The notes beneath the pieces were generated by a model, which searched no databases, had not been told where the DNA came from, and worked only from the letters and a program-made list of their open reading frames with translations. Shown here in pieces: positions 1 to 8,478 of a DNA stretch of 64,000 nucleotides. The DNA is taken from the NCBI GenBank assembly GCA_050015455.1, contig JBEKBJ010000003.1, positions 62,001 through 126,000 of the forward strand. The letters are read 5' to 3'. This DNA is from JAGDMS01 sp050015455 (GTDB lineage: Bacteria > Desulfobacterota > Binatia > HRBIN30). The position numbers were made by a program, and so were the translations under genes. Each line of letters opens with the position of its first letter. The first letter of the stretch is position 1.

Positions 1-691
1 CTGCACACGGCTCGGGGGTCGGTGTCACCGTTGGGGTCCAAGTCGGCGTCGGGGTCGGGGTCGGCGTTGGCGTCGGGGTCGGGGTTGGTATCGGGGTCCA
101 AGTCGGCGTCGGCGTCAGGCTCGGGGTTGGTGTCGGCGTCAGGGTCGGGGTTAGCGTCGGCGTCACTGAGGGCGTCGGTGTCACTGAGGGCGTCGGCGTC
201 GGCGTGCTCGTCGCGGTTGGTGCGGGGCCCACAGAGACCCTCAGCGTCACTGACAGCCCATTGAGCGGTGACGTCGGGTCTATAACGCCGACTGTCAAGG
301 GGTAAAGTCCGGCCGCTGGGGCCAGAGCGGAGCCGCTAAATGAGCCGTCACCACCGGTAATACCGACGCTGCCAGGAGACAACACGGTCAAGTTTGTTGT
401 GATCGCCACCTCTTGACCGGCAACGGGATGACCCTGGGAGTCTTTCAGGAACACGCTGAATGCAGTGGTGTCACCCGCCGCGAGTTCGACGTTCTGAATG
501 CATAACGTTATCGCCCCGGCATTAGAGCTCTCGGTCCATTGATTGGGACACACTGGCAGGGGGGTCGGCGTCAATTGCCCGGTCTGCGAGGAGCTGGTGC
601 TGCTGCCGCCGCCACCACCCCCGCAGCTACTCACCAGCAGCACCAGGCCCGCTGCCAGACCCAATCTAGCCATCCCCATCCGGCGTCCCAT
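1..691 (-). CDS. Secreted lipoprotein with Ig-like domain and Thr-Pro-rich tail (3' end outside window)
   Basis: I translated this open frame from an ATG at 691 through the window edge without a stop; GGAGG lies 6 nt upstream of the ATG. The product starts with a lipoprotein signal whose lipobox is VSSC, followed by a Gly/Ser run, then a domain of about 110 residues resembling bacterial Ig-like/invasin repeats (SVFLKDSQGHPVAGQEV, then FSGSALAPAAGLYPLTVGV). After residue about 155 it becomes a Thr-Pro repeat built on degenerate ACG-CCG codons. This low-complexity stretch is why the opposite strand shows a false Gly-Ser-Ala frame. The protein is probably anchored in the outer membrane with an extended stalk. 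It follows another lipoprotein gene by 41 nt, so the two are probably co-transcribed. No specific function is visible. Confidence 0.75.
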   Translation of the reverse strand, partial: MGRRMGMARLGLAAGLVLLVSSCGGGGGGSSTSSSQTGQLTPTPLPVCPNQWTESSNAGAITLCIQNVELAAGDTTAFSVFLKDSQGHPVAGQEVAITTNLTVLSPGSVGITGGDGSFSGSALAPAAGLYPLTVGVIDPTSPLNGLSVTLRVSVGPAPTATSTPTPTPSVTPTPSVTPTLTPTLTPTPTPSLTPTPTWTPIPTPTPTPTPTPTPTPTWTPTVTPTPEPCA

Positions 692-732
692 CGTTCGCCT
701 CCTCGCGTTGCGTCAATTAAAGTGGCAGCGCC

Positions 733-1368
733 TCATCCACTAGTGCAGTTGTCATAGTCGGCAAAGGTCACCGTGTAACCGGCGCTGGTCTGGAATGTGT
801 GGACCGCGTCGAACGCGGAGAAGGTGATGGTTACGTTGTAGGTACCCTGCCGGTTAAGGAAGAATCCCTTATCGCTGAAATCGAAAAGGAGGATGCCGTT
901 GATGGTTGTCTCGGTATGCACACAGCTCCCGGCGGTCGTACTCGAGGCGCTGATGCAATCGGCATCAGCTGAGCACTGCTGGTCGATATTGCTGCAGCGC
1001 CCGCCGGGGAGAACGCCGCCCAGCTGGTGTGTGATCGTTGCGACGCTGCCCGCCGGCCCGACGGCAATGACCACTTGCTGCAGATGCAGGTCGGCCGCTT
1101 CGTTGTTGCGGAACGTGGCGTTGATGATCGTCTGGGTAAAAGACTCGTAATCAGAGCAGCTGCCATCTTCCGCTTCCACACAGCAGTCCTGCAAGACATC
1201 TACGTCCGCGCTGGTTGCCCTCACCGAGTCAGCTTGGGTAATCCCGTTACTGTCGAAGCCCACGAACTGGAAGACCAGCGCATCGTCGTTCCCACTCGTT
1301 GAGCCGCACCCCGTCACCACCGCCGCCACCAACGCGACACCCATCATTCGCCCGCACAGCCACCGCAT
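733..1368 (-). CDS. Hypothetical Cys-rich secreted lipoprotein
   Basis: A 211-residue protein begins MRWLCGRMMGVALVAA and has a clear lipobox, VVTGC, so it should be processed by signal peptidase II. AGGGAGGAACTC precedes the ATG. The mature part is beta-rich, with several Cys pairs (DCCVEAEDGSC and CSNIDQQCSADADC) that may form disulfides in the periplasm or at the cell surface. The phrase CSNIDQQCSADADC resembles the short Cys motifs frequent in secreted proteins of this kind of bacterium. It lies 27 nt after aroB and 41 nt before the next lipoprotein gene, so it may be at the end of the pil-aroB transcript. I do not recognise a family. Confidence 0.7.
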   Translation of the reverse strand: MRWLCGRMMGVALVAAVVTGCGSTSGNDDALVFQFVGFDSNGITQADSVRATSADVDVLQDCCVEAEDGSCSDYESFTQTIINATFRNNEAADLHLQQVVIAVGPAGSVATITHQLGGVLPGGRCSNIDQQCSADADCISASSTTAGSCVHTETTINGILLFDFSDKGFFLNRQGTYNVTITFSAFDAVHTFQTSAGYTVTFADYDNCTSG

Positions 1369-1395
1369 GAGTTCCTCCCTGTTGTGCGCGCCGGC

Positions 1396-2487
1396 TCAGG
1401 CCACCGCCAGCGCTGCCACCTCCGACGCGGCCAAACGTTCGAAGCGCGCGTGCCCCACGTTCTCAACGCAGACGAACTTGACCTTGCCACTTGTCACTTT
1501 CTTGTCGCCTTCAATTACCTGGGCCAGCTGCGGCGCAGAAAATTCTGGCGGCACTTCCAGCGGAAGGCCGGCCCGTTTCAGCAGCTGCCCTATTCGCTGC
1601 ACGGTTTCTTCGCTGCAGTAGCCGCGCACGAAGGAGAGCTTGGCAGCAAAGGCCATGCCGATTGCCACAGCTTCCCCGTGCAGGTAGCGCTGATAACGAG
1701 TGAGCGCTTCAAGGGCGTGAGCAAGCGTGTGCCCGAAGTTCAGAATCGAACGGTAGTCCGCCTCGCGCTCGTCGCGATGCACCACCACGGCTTTCAGGGC
1801 GCAACAGCGCCGCACTACGGAGCCCAACAAGTCCTCATCCACGGACAAGATGCGATCGAGTTGGGTTTCGATAACTGCAAACAGCTCCGCGTCCAGGATC
1901 ACCCCGTACTTGATGACTTCCGCCAAGCCCGCGAGCAACTCCCGACGCGGCAAGGTCTTCAGTGTGCTGATATCGATGAGGACGAGGCGTGGTTGATAGA
2001 AGGCCCCGATCAGGTTTTTCCCAACCGGATGATTGATCCCCGTTTTGCCGCCGACGCTCGCATCCACTTGCGCCAGCAGTGTGGTCGGGAGTTGGATGAA
2101 TGGTACGCCGCGTAAGAGTGTGGCGGCCGCAAGACCCGCGAGGTCGCCAATGACACCGCCACCCAGCGCAAGGATGGGAGAGGCGCGCTCGAGGAGCCCT
2201 CCGAGGAGGCGATCATAGATCAACGCCAGCGACGCCAAGTTCTTGTACTCCTCACCGTCTGGGATTTCGACGACAGTGACGCGATAGCCTGCATGGCGCA
2301 GCGAGGTCTCAACCGTTTCCAGATAGAGCTTGCCGACGGTTGGATTGGTGATGATGGCAGCGGCACCGGTGCCGAGCGTTGCCGTCAGCTGCGCACCGGT
2401 CTCCTTGAGCAAGCCACTGCCGATGATGATCGGGTATGAGCGGTCGCCGAGCTCTACCGTTACCGTGTCAGTAGGAGGACCGGACAC
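1396..2487 (-). CDS. aroB: 3-dehydroquinate synthase
   Basis: AroB converts DAHP to 3-dehydroquinate, the second step of the shikimate pathway, using NAD+ and a divalent metal in the cytoplasm. The 363-residue length is normal. The NAD-binding stretch GGGVIGDLAGL, the following PTTLLAQVDASVGGKTGIN block and the metal ligands in LAEVIKYG, NFGHTLAHALE and LHGEAVAIGM are all present. The start is GTG at 2487 with GGAG 8 nt upstream. The gene follows pilQ by 24 nt. The pilMNOPQ-(aroK)-aroB order is well known in Proteobacteria, but aroK is missing here, so shikimate kinase must be encoded elsewhere. Confidence 0.96.
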   Translation of the reverse strand: MSGPPTDTVTVELGDRSYPIIIGSGLLKETGAQLTATLGTGAAAIITNPTVGKLYLETVETSLRHAGYRVTVVEIPDGEEYKNLASLALIYDRLLGGLLERASPILALGGGVIGDLAGLAAATLLRGVPFIQLPTTLLAQVDASVGGKTGINHPVGKNLIGAFYQPRLVLIDISTLKTLPRRELLAGLAEVIKYGVILDAELFAVIETQLDRILSVDEDLLGSVVRRCCALKAVVVHRDEREADYRSILNFGHTLAHALEALTRYQRYLHGEAVAIGMAFAAKLSFVRGYCSEETVQRIGQLLKRAGLPLEVPPEFSAPQLAQVIEGDKKVTSGKVKFVCVENVGHARFERLAASEVAALAVA

Positions 2488-2511
2488 CTGGTGCTCCGGA
2501 GCGTGGCGGCT

Positions 2512-4650
2512 CTACTCGCGGTGCGTCCATAACTCTGCAGCCGAGGGCAGACCCGGATGCGAACTGCCCATCACGCGGGGCGTTAAGAATACGAGTAGGT
2601 CTTCACGAGCGTCGGTCTTGTTGTGATCCTGGAACAGCCAACCAAGCCCCGGGATATCCTTGAAGAACGGCAGTCCTGTGCGGGTATCAGAGAAGTTGTC
2701 GCGGTAGATGCCGCCCAACACGACCGTTTGGCCATCCTTGATCAGAATGTGCGAGTTGGCCTCGCGGCTGATCTCAGTCGGAATGTTGTCGACCTCGCGG
2801 GTGAAATCCGCCTGGCTCGATTTGGCGTATATGTCGAGGAGCACGTAACCGTCGGAGGACACCTGCGGCGTCACAGTCAAGATAATTCCCGTCTCGATCT
2901 TTTCCGTTGCCGTCGAGGAGGCGCTAGCAGCGCCCCCGGCCCCGGTATTGATGATTGTGCCGGTCCCTGGCAACATCACGCGCAGGATCGTTAGACTCTT
3001 TATGTTAGCAGCGACGTTGTTCAGGGTCACGACGCGCGGACGCGAGATTATCTTCGCTTTTCCCTGTGACTCGAGCGCCGAGATCCGTAGGTCCAGCGCC
3101 TGACTGTTATCGATCGAACCGAGCGCCAAATCGAGTGCACCGCCGGACCCGGGTGTTACGGCGGCAGGGAAGTCGACCATGAACGGCACACCGTTCGCCC
3201 CGGTGTTGAGACCCGAGCCGCCGAGCCCGATCGTGCCGGGGAAATTGACCCCGGTGGGGTTCCCCGTCTGCGGACCGGCCGAGTTCCGGTAGCCCCACTG
3301 GACGCCAAGGTCCTGGGCAAAGTTCGTCGTCGCTTCGACGATATTGGATTCGATCAGCACCTGCGGCGTTTGCACGTCGAGCCGGCGCACCAGCTCGCGG
3401 GCATTGTCGATACCGCGCTCGATATCCCGCACCACCAGAGTGTTGGAGAACTCATCCACGAAGACGCTGCCGCGGCTGCTTAGGAGGCCCATTTCCGTCT
3501 GTGTTGTGCTGCCCGACGGACGGGTGGCACCCGTAAGGCCAGTGGCGCGGCCGCTGATGATCTCGGCAAGCTTGGTCGCCTTGGCGTAGTTGACGCGAAT
3601 GTATTCCACCCGCAGCGGCTCCACCGCCTTCGCCGCCTCCTGCGCCTTCTGCAGCTCCTCGCGCTCCTCCCGCAAACGCTTCACCGTCGAAATGCGGATG
3701 AGGTTGCCTTCCTGCTCGCTTTCGAGATTCAGCACTTGGAGGACGATATCGAGCGCCTGATCCCAGGGCACATCGAAAAGGCGCAGCGTGACCTTGCCCC
3801 GCACTTCGTCGGTGGCCACGATGTTGAGTTTGCTGACCTCAGCGAGCAAGCGCAGCACGTTATGGACATCGGCGTCTTTGAAGTCGAGGGAGACGTGCTG
3901 CCCATGGTAAGCCTGATGCGGGACAACCTGCTCCAGTTTTGGGTTCGGCTCCCCGGTTGGCGCTCCCGCCGGGGCTTCTCGCGTGATGCCAGGCGTTGGC
4001 CGTGCGAGAGACGGCAACGGCCGCGTTTCGGGTGGTGGACCGAGCTGTGCGGCGGGTTCATTCCGTACGGTCTCGACCGCTCGGCGGGTAAAGACCACTT
4101 GCTCGCGCACCGGCTGCGTCCCTCCGGTCGGCTCGCCGAGAAAAGCGATGACCGTATCGTTTAAGTTATCAACCGTATAGGTCGGTACCGTTGTGCCGTG
4201 CAGTTCGAGTGTGAGCCGAATCTTGCCCTCATGTCGGGCGACGCGGACACCGGCGATCACGGCATCGTTCACCGTATACTTCTCTGCGGTGGTCTCACCG
4301 TCGCCTTCTGCTCCGGCAACATCGATGACCAGACGGGTGGGCTGCGTCAAGGCGTAATGCGTCACCCCGGCCGGCGAGCGGTTCAACTTGACGAACAAAC
4401 CGTGCTGGCCGTTGTCTTCGATGAGTTTGATTTCACGAACGTCGAGTGTCTCCGCGACCGGCGCAGCCCCGGGCTGGGGCAGCGCGGTCTCGGTGAGTTC
4501 GCCCTGCCCCGCAGCTTGCACGGGGGAGCTTGCGGACACCACCGGTTGGTCTTGCGATACGATGACACGCGGCGCGCAACCCGCGAACGCGACGACGCTG
4601 AACACGGCGAGACCCCACTGAACCACACCCAACCCGCTCCATCGCATCAT
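2512..4650 (-). CDS. pilQ: Type IV pilus secretin PilQ
   Basis: This 712-residue protein is the outer-membrane ring through which the type IV pilus passes. It starts with a lipoprotein-like signal (VVAFAGC, Cys about 25), unlike the plain signal peptide of many PilQ proteins. An AMIN domain, which binds peptidoglycan, follows at about residues 70-175, then a Pro-rich linker. A secretin N0/STN-like domain comes at about 265-330 (VSLDFKDADVHNVLRLLAEV), an N1 domain at about 340-430, and the secretin barrel in the C-terminal third (VEATTNFAQDLGVQWG; IKDGQTVVLGGIYRD). The last residues are those typical of the secretin C terminus (LPFFKDIPGLGWLF). The start overlaps the pilP stop by 4 nt. Confidence 0.95.
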   Translation of the reverse strand: MMRWSGLGVVQWGLAVFSVVAFAGCAPRVIVSQDQPVVSASSPVQAAGQGELTETALPQPGAAPVAETLDVREIKLIEDNGQHGLFVKLNRSPAGVTHYALTQPTRLVIDVAGAEGDGETTAEKYTVNDAVIAGVRVARHEGKIRLTLELHGTTVPTYTVDNLNDTVIAFLGEPTGGTQPVREQVVFTRRAVETVRNEPAAQLGPPPETRPLPSLARPTPGITREAPAGAPTGEPNPKLEQVVPHQAYHGQHVSLDFKDADVHNVLRLLAEVSKLNIVATDEVRGKVTLRLFDVPWDQALDIVLQVLNLESEQEGNLIRISTVKRLREEREELQKAQEAAKAVEPLRVEYIRVNYAKATKLAEIISGRATGLTGATRPSGSTTQTEMGLLSSRGSVFVDEFSNTLVVRDIERGIDNARELVRRLDVQTPQVLIESNIVEATTNFAQDLGVQWGYRNSAGPQTGNPTGVNFPGTIGLGGSGLNTGANGVPFMVDFPAAVTPGSGGALDLALGSIDNSQALDLRISALESQGKAKIISRPRVVTLNNVAANIKSLTILRVMLPGTGTIINTGAGGAASASSTATEKIETGIILTVTPQVSSDGYVLLDIYAKSSQADFTREVDNIPTEISREANSHILIKDGQTVVLGGIYRDNFSDTRTGLPFFKDIPGLGWLFQDHNKTDAREDLLVFLTPRVMGSSHPGLPSAAELWTHRE

Positions 4651-5120
4651 TTCCGCTCCTGTCCTGGTTGACTGGGACCCTCCTCCTTAGGTGTTTCCAT
4701 CACGATCCGATTGATCTGTTCGCGACCGTAGAAGTCGAGGACGCGCTCCTCCACCAGAACGCGTTGCAGCTCGATAGCCGTCACAACTCCGCCGTTGTGC
4801 CCGATCGGGGTCCCCAGGGTGATGATGTACCCCATGCCGAAGCTGTCCTCCACCATGGCGCGCGGGGGGCTGGCGTCCCACACCGTAGCCACCACAGTGA
4901 GCTGACCGAGTTCGTAGCGTTGTAGTGGGGTTACCGGGCTGTGGGTTTCCGGGCGCACATCTAGCGCGAACGGGCGGAAGGGGTCGCGCAGCGGTTGCGC
5001 CGGTGCAACGTCGGCTTGGCCGGAGCTGCTGCCAGCAGCCGGTGAGGCCCCTTCCGCGCCATATACCGGTCCACTCAAGAGGAGCACAAGCAGCGCCAGC
5101 ATCGGCCACAACACGGTCAC
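4647..5120 (-). CDS. pilP: Type IV pilus assembly protein PilP
   Basis: PilP is the periplasmic link between the PilN/PilO inner-membrane complex and the PilQ secretin. This 157-residue copy has an N-terminal hydrophobic signal (WPMLALLVLLLSGPVYG); no lipobox Cys is seen, unlike many PilP lipoproteins. The mid region contains the typical LRDPFRPF motif, and the C-terminal beta domain reads YELGQLTVVATVWD then GYIITLGTPIGHNGGVV. Both ends overlap neighbours by 4 nt (pilO before, pilQ after), showing translational coupling within pilMNOPQ. Confidence 0.92.
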   Translation of the reverse strand: MTVLWPMLALLVLLLSGPVYGAEGASPAAGSSSGQADVAPAQPLRDPFRPFALDVRPETHSPVTPLQRYELGQLTVVATVWDASPPRAMVEDSFGMGYIITLGTPIGHNGGVVTAIELQRVLVEERVLDFYGREQINRIVMETPKEEGPSQPGQERK

Positions 5121-5737
5121 GGCTTGCCCCCTTTCTCCTTTTGTTTAGCGATGCGCTCACGTTCGGCCTCGTCCAGAAAACGAAAGGTCACAGCCGCACA
5201 CGACGTGTCTAGGATCAGGCCCTCGTTTTGCGCTTGGGCTATGTTCTTGATCGCGACGTTGGTAACGTTCACGATCCTGGCCATGTGTGACACCTTGTCG
5301 AAGAAAGTTGTCACCTGGTTGTACGTGCCGCGGACCGAAATATCGACGGGCACCGCAGCGTAGAAATCTTCGAACTGCTCCGGCCCCTGCTTGAACTGGA
5401 TGATATCGAGTCCCGACTCGCGTCCGAGCGAGGAAATATTGCTCAGGAGATCCGGGATTTCTTTCGTGTCGGGAAGTTGCGCGATGGCGGAACGTAAGTC
5501 CCCGTTCAGCTTAGCCACTTCAGCGCGAGCATGGTCGAGATTTGCCACCAACCCTGCTTTGCGATCGCGTTCCTGACGGAGCGCATCTCGTTTTTGCTCT
5601 TTCTCCGCGATCGCGGCGCTCCCCGGCCAGTAAATGAAGTACACAAATGCGAGGAAAAGAGCCGCCAGGCCGCCGACCAACAGCAACACGCGCTGGCGTG
5701 GCGGCAGTTCGAAGATTCGTTCGAGCAGCTCGTTCAT
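5117..5737 (-). CDS. pilO: Type IV pilus assembly protein PilO
   Basis: PilO is a bitopic inner-membrane protein that dimerises with PilN and connects the cytoplasmic platform to PilP/PilQ. The 206 residues contain one transmembrane segment near residues 18-38 (VLLLVGGLAALFLAFVYFIY), a coiled coil (EKEQKRDALRQERDRKAGLV) and a C-terminal ferredoxin-like domain (VPVDISVRGTYNQVTTFFDK). The gene lies between pilN (8-nt gap) and pilP (4-nt overlap). Confidence 0.92.
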   Translation of the reverse strand: MNELLERIFELPPRQRVLLLVGGLAALFLAFVYFIYWPGSAAIAEKEQKRDALRQERDRKAGLVANLDHARAEVAKLNGDLRSAIAQLPDTKEIPDLLSNISSLGRESGLDIIQFKQGPEQFEDFYAAVPVDISVRGTYNQVTTFFDKVSHMARIVNVTNVAIKNIAQAQNEGLILDTSCAAVTFRFLDEAERERIAKQKEKGGKP

Positions 5738-5745
5738 AGGCGGTA

Positions 5746-6378
5746 CTACGTTCCGGTCTTGCCCGCAGCCGGTGGCGTCCCGCTCGGCGGCGCTTCCGCC
5801 TTTCCGCCCGCACCGAGGTAGTCGAGGTGTGCCTTGATGATGAACCTCTTGAAGCCGCTCACAGCGGTGTTGTTGGCCACGCCCCGCACCGCCTCGCTCT
5901 GCGATGTTTCAACCAAATCGACTTCGAAGAAATACTTGGAGGCTTGCAACTGCCGCATGAACACGGCGATCGTTTGGTTATCGAGCGCGATGCCGGTGAT
6001 GGTCGCCTGCGCCTTGACCTCAGTGAAGTCGACCAGCCACAGCTTCTCCGGGGCGGCGCTGCTCAGGTCCTCGAGGACGCGCACCGGGCCGACACGCTTC
6101 TGATTGAGATCGTCTATCACCTTCAACTTGGCTTCGAGCTCTTTGCGCTTTCTGTCGAGATCACGGACCTCCTGTGTTTGCGCGTCGAACTTCGTGATTT
6201 GGGCACGCAGCTGCTCAATATCCGCGTCCAGGCGTCGCGACGTGCGTCCCTGCAGCATGTACGGAATGATCATCACCAGCAGTGTCAGGAAGAAGCCGAG
6301 CAACGCAACGGAGAGCTGTTGGCGCAGGGCGATCGCCCGCTGCACATCTTTGACCGGCAAGAGGTTTATCCTGATCAT
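5746..6378 (-). CDS. pilN: Type IV pilus assembly protein PilN
   Basis: PilN begins with the conserved MIRINLLPVK, the short cytoplasmic tail that docks into PilM. One transmembrane segment follows (LSVALLGFFLTLLVMIIPYM), then a coiled coil and a periplasmic ferredoxin-like domain. At 210 residues the length is usual. The start codon overlaps the pilM stop (ATGA-type 4-nt overlap). A short Gly/Pro-rich tail (GAGGKAEAPPSGTPPAAG) at the C terminus is not part of the fold. Confidence 0.94.
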   Translation of the reverse strand: MIRINLLPVKDVQRAIALRQQLSVALLGFFLTLLVMIIPYMLQGRTSRRLDADIEQLRAQITKFDAQTQEVRDLDRKRKELEAKLKVIDDLNQKRVGPVRVLEDLSSAAPEKLWLVDFTEVKAQATITGIALDNQTIAVFMRQLQASKYFFEVDLVETSQSEAVRGVANNTAVSGFKRFIIKAHLDYLGAGGKAEAPPSGTPPAAGKTGT

Positions 6379-7493
6379 TTGTCGTTCGGCCTTCTCGTGG
6401 CCAAGCCGATCGCCACGGCGAACTCGGCCGCATGCTCACGCACGTCCGGGGTATCGACACTAGGATCGAGAGCGACGTGCGCGAACGGATTGGCGATCTC
6501 GACCGGCGCCCCTACCCGCTCGCTGAGTTGCTGGGGTAGCCCGGGCATGCGGGCCACTCCTCCGCTCAGGTAAACCGCATCGATGGTCTCATCGGTGGCC
6601 GCGGTCCAGAAGAAACTCAGGGCGTGGTGGATTTCCTCTATCAAGGCCGATGTTGCTGATGCCGTGACCGCGCTCGCTTGCTCGGCATCGACTTTGCCGT
6701 CCGGCCGTCCGGCCTTTGCCGCCTCCGCATCTTCTACACTCAAGTTCAGATCGCGTATCAAGGCCTCGGTGATGTCGCGACCGCCGACGGGCACGTCGCC
6801 GGTGAACGTCGAACGGCCTCCTTTGAGAATGTTGATGGATGAGTAGCGAGCACCGATGTTAACGAGCGCGATAGCTCGATCCGGAACAGGCTCGTAATTG
6901 ACCTCAAACATGTTTTCGAGCGCGAAGTAGTCGACATCGACCACCGCGGGGGTGAGCCCGGCGGAGCGAATGGCCTCGCTGTAGCTGGCGACGATCTCCT
7001 TCTTGGCGGCTGCCAGCAGCACTTCCATGCGCTTGCCGTCATCAAGGTAATCGGTGATCTGGTAATCGAGGTTCACGTTCTCGAGATCTTCCGGAATGAA
7101 GTTGCCCGCCTCGAAGAGAATCGTGTTCTCGAGCTCTCGGGCACTTTGGGTCGGCAAAGTAACGCGTTTTATAATCACTGCCGGTCCGGGAACCGCCGTG
7201 ATGACTTTGCGCGCACGCATCCCACGGCTCTCGCGCGCCGCCCGCATCGCGTCGGCAACGGCGGTCGTCTCATACACCATGTTGTTCTGGATCGCTGATG
7301 CCGGCGTGGGCAGCACCGCTGCCTTGAGCAGCCGTAAACGCCCCACGCGGCCGCCAACTTCGATGATTTTGATGTTGTTGGAACCGATGTCGACGCTCAG
7401 GTATGGCTCGTCACGTCGGATCGGGTTGAGGTCGGAGAGCGAACCGGTCAGGATACGCCCGAGACGTTGGGCCCATTCGCTACCTGTGGCCAT
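6375..7493 (-). CDS. pilM: Type IV pilus inner-membrane platform protein PilM
   Basis: PilM is an actin-like cytoplasmic ATPase-fold protein that binds the PilN tail. Visible features are the first phosphate loop (YLSVDIGSNNIKIIEV), the central SHS2-type insertion, ALVNIGARYSSINIL (second phosphate loop) and VYLSGGVARMPGLPQQLSE near the C terminus. I start it at the ATG at 7493 (MATGSEWAQRL, 372 residues). A GTG at 7544 in the same frame would add 17 residues with no family-like content, and a G-rich stretch (GGTGGGGG) lies about 8 nt before the ATG. It is the first gene of pilMNOPQ-aroB and lies below a candidate promoter at 7574-7602. Confidence 0.93.
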   Translation of the reverse strand: MATGSEWAQRLGRILTGSLSDLNPIRRDEPYLSVDIGSNNIKIIEVGGRVGRLRLLKAAVLPTPASAIQNNMVYETTAVADAMRAARESRGMRARKVITAVPGPAVIIKRVTLPTQSARELENTILFEAGNFIPEDLENVNLDYQITDYLDDGKRMEVLLAAAKKEIVASYSEAIRSAGLTPAVVDVDYFALENMFEVNYEPVPDRAIALVNIGARYSSINILKGGRSTFTGDVPVGGRDITEALIRDLNLSVEDAEAAKAGRPDGKVDAEQASAVTASATSALIEEIHHALSFFWTAATDETIDAVYLSGGVARMPGLPQQLSERVGAPVEIANPFAHVALDPSVDTPDVREHAAEFAVAIGLATRRPNDK

Positions 7494-7820
7494 GTAAGAT
7501 GCCCCCACCACAATCCCCTCAACCTCCGCAGACCCGCGCTGCACGACAACAGGGTTCTATTACCCGTTGCGTGAGTATGGCCTGCGGAACGAAAGATGTC
7601 AAACGAATCAACTGCATCCTCTGATCTGACCGGTGAACCCCGAAGAGCGAATTCCGAGCCAACCCGAATTACACCAGCGGCGAAATATTCACGGCTCAAT
7701 CGTTCGAAATCGCGGTGACAAAGTTGTGCCGTGCAACGATTTTGACCACAGCGTAGGAAGCCGACACCGCGGACCACTTTTCCACTCAGGACCGTAGCGG
7801 TAGACAGGCCTGTCTCTGGG
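7494..7820. other. Intergenic region between rlmE and pilM
   Basis: About 330 bases separate the rlmE stop from pilM, with both genes on the minus strand. Apart from the promoter at 7574-7602 I see no conserved element, hairpin or convincing gene. A 132-codon open frame across it on the minus strand overlaps the pilM start in another frame and has no protein-like composition. Confidence 0.6.
7574..7602 (-). promoter_or_regulatory. Candidate sigma-70-type promoter for pilMNOPQ-aroB
   Basis: On the minus strand a perfect TTGACA (7602-7597) is followed after 17 nt by CATACT (7579-7574, four of six bases of TATAAT). Transcription would start near 7567, leaving a leader of about 75 nt before pilM. 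It is the only good -35/-10 pair I noticed in this gap. Confidence 0.5.
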
Positions 7821-8435
7821 CTACCGCGCTGGGGGTCCACCACCACGCAGAAAGCTTACAGCAATGGCGTAGATTTCCGCTGACCCTTTGCGTGTCGCCT
7901 TGGGCCGTGTGGTACGTACGTTGGCAAACCGCGCTCGCAGCTCGCGCAGCAACTGCGTCGCTGCGTCACCCGTGAACAGCTTCATCACCAATTTGCCGCC
8001 AGGCGTGAGTACTTGATCAGCCAGCGTCAGGGCTACGTGCGCCAGCACTTCGGCCTGCGCCTCGTCGCGCGCCCGCACGCCGCTGAGCTTAGGCGCGAGG
8101 TCGGACAACAGGACGTCCACTCGCCCTTCGCACGCCTCCAGCATTTGCTGTTGCGCTAACCGATCAGCGACGTCACCAACCACGGTAATCACGTGCTTCT
8201 GCGGCAACGGCTCGATGGGCTGAAGGTCGATTCCAATGACCTTCCCGCCAGGGCCGACGAGGTCTGCGGCGACCTGCAACCATCCTCCCGGCCACGCCCC
8301 GAGATCCAGTACACGATCGCCGCGCTGGATTAGCCGCCCACGTTGTACAAATTGAAGCAGCTTGAAGGCGGCACGCGATCGGTACCCCGCGGCCTTGGCG
8401 CGGGTGTAGAAAGCGTCTTTTCGTCGATATACCAA
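7821..8435 (-). CDS. rlmE: 23S rRNA (uridine-2'-O)-methyltransferase RlmE/FtsJ
   Basis: RlmE methylates the 2'-O of a conserved uridine in the 23S rRNA A loop using S-adenosylmethionine. The 204-residue protein has the family N terminus (KDAFYTRAKAAGYRSRAAFKL), the SAM loop DLGAWPGGW, the acidic IGIDLQPIEPL and the K-D-K-E tetrad: Lys in FKLLQ, Asp in LSDLAPKLSG, Lys in LVMKLF and Glu in GSAEIYAIA. The start codon is TTG at 8435, with only a distant GGAAG, so translation may be weak or coupled to dapB 43 nt upstream. It is the last gene of the argH-dap block. Confidence 0.94.
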   Translation of the reverse strand: MVYRRKDAFYTRAKAAGYRSRAAFKLLQFVQRGRLIQRGDRVLDLGAWPGGWLQVAADLVGPGGKVIGIDLQPIEPLPQKHVITVVGDVADRLAQQQMLEACEGRVDVLLSDLAPKLSGVRARDEAQAEVLAHVALTLADQVLTPGGKLVMKLFTGDAATQLLRELRARFANVRTTRPKATRKGSAEIYAIAVSFLRGGGPPAR

Positions 8436-8478
8436 GAGGCGCTAACTTCCTATCCGCTGAGCGGCGTAGCGCTCACGG

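Noticed and set aside
22..264. Plus-strand Gly/Ser/Ala-rich frame at the window start
   Set aside because: It is the reverse strand of the Thr-Pro repeat of the lipoprotein gene read in minus; repeats of this type leave all frames open.
7448..7846. 132-codon minus frame between rlmE and pilM
   Set aside because: Overlaps the pilM start in another frame, contains the pil promoter and has no protein-like composition or ribosome-binding site.
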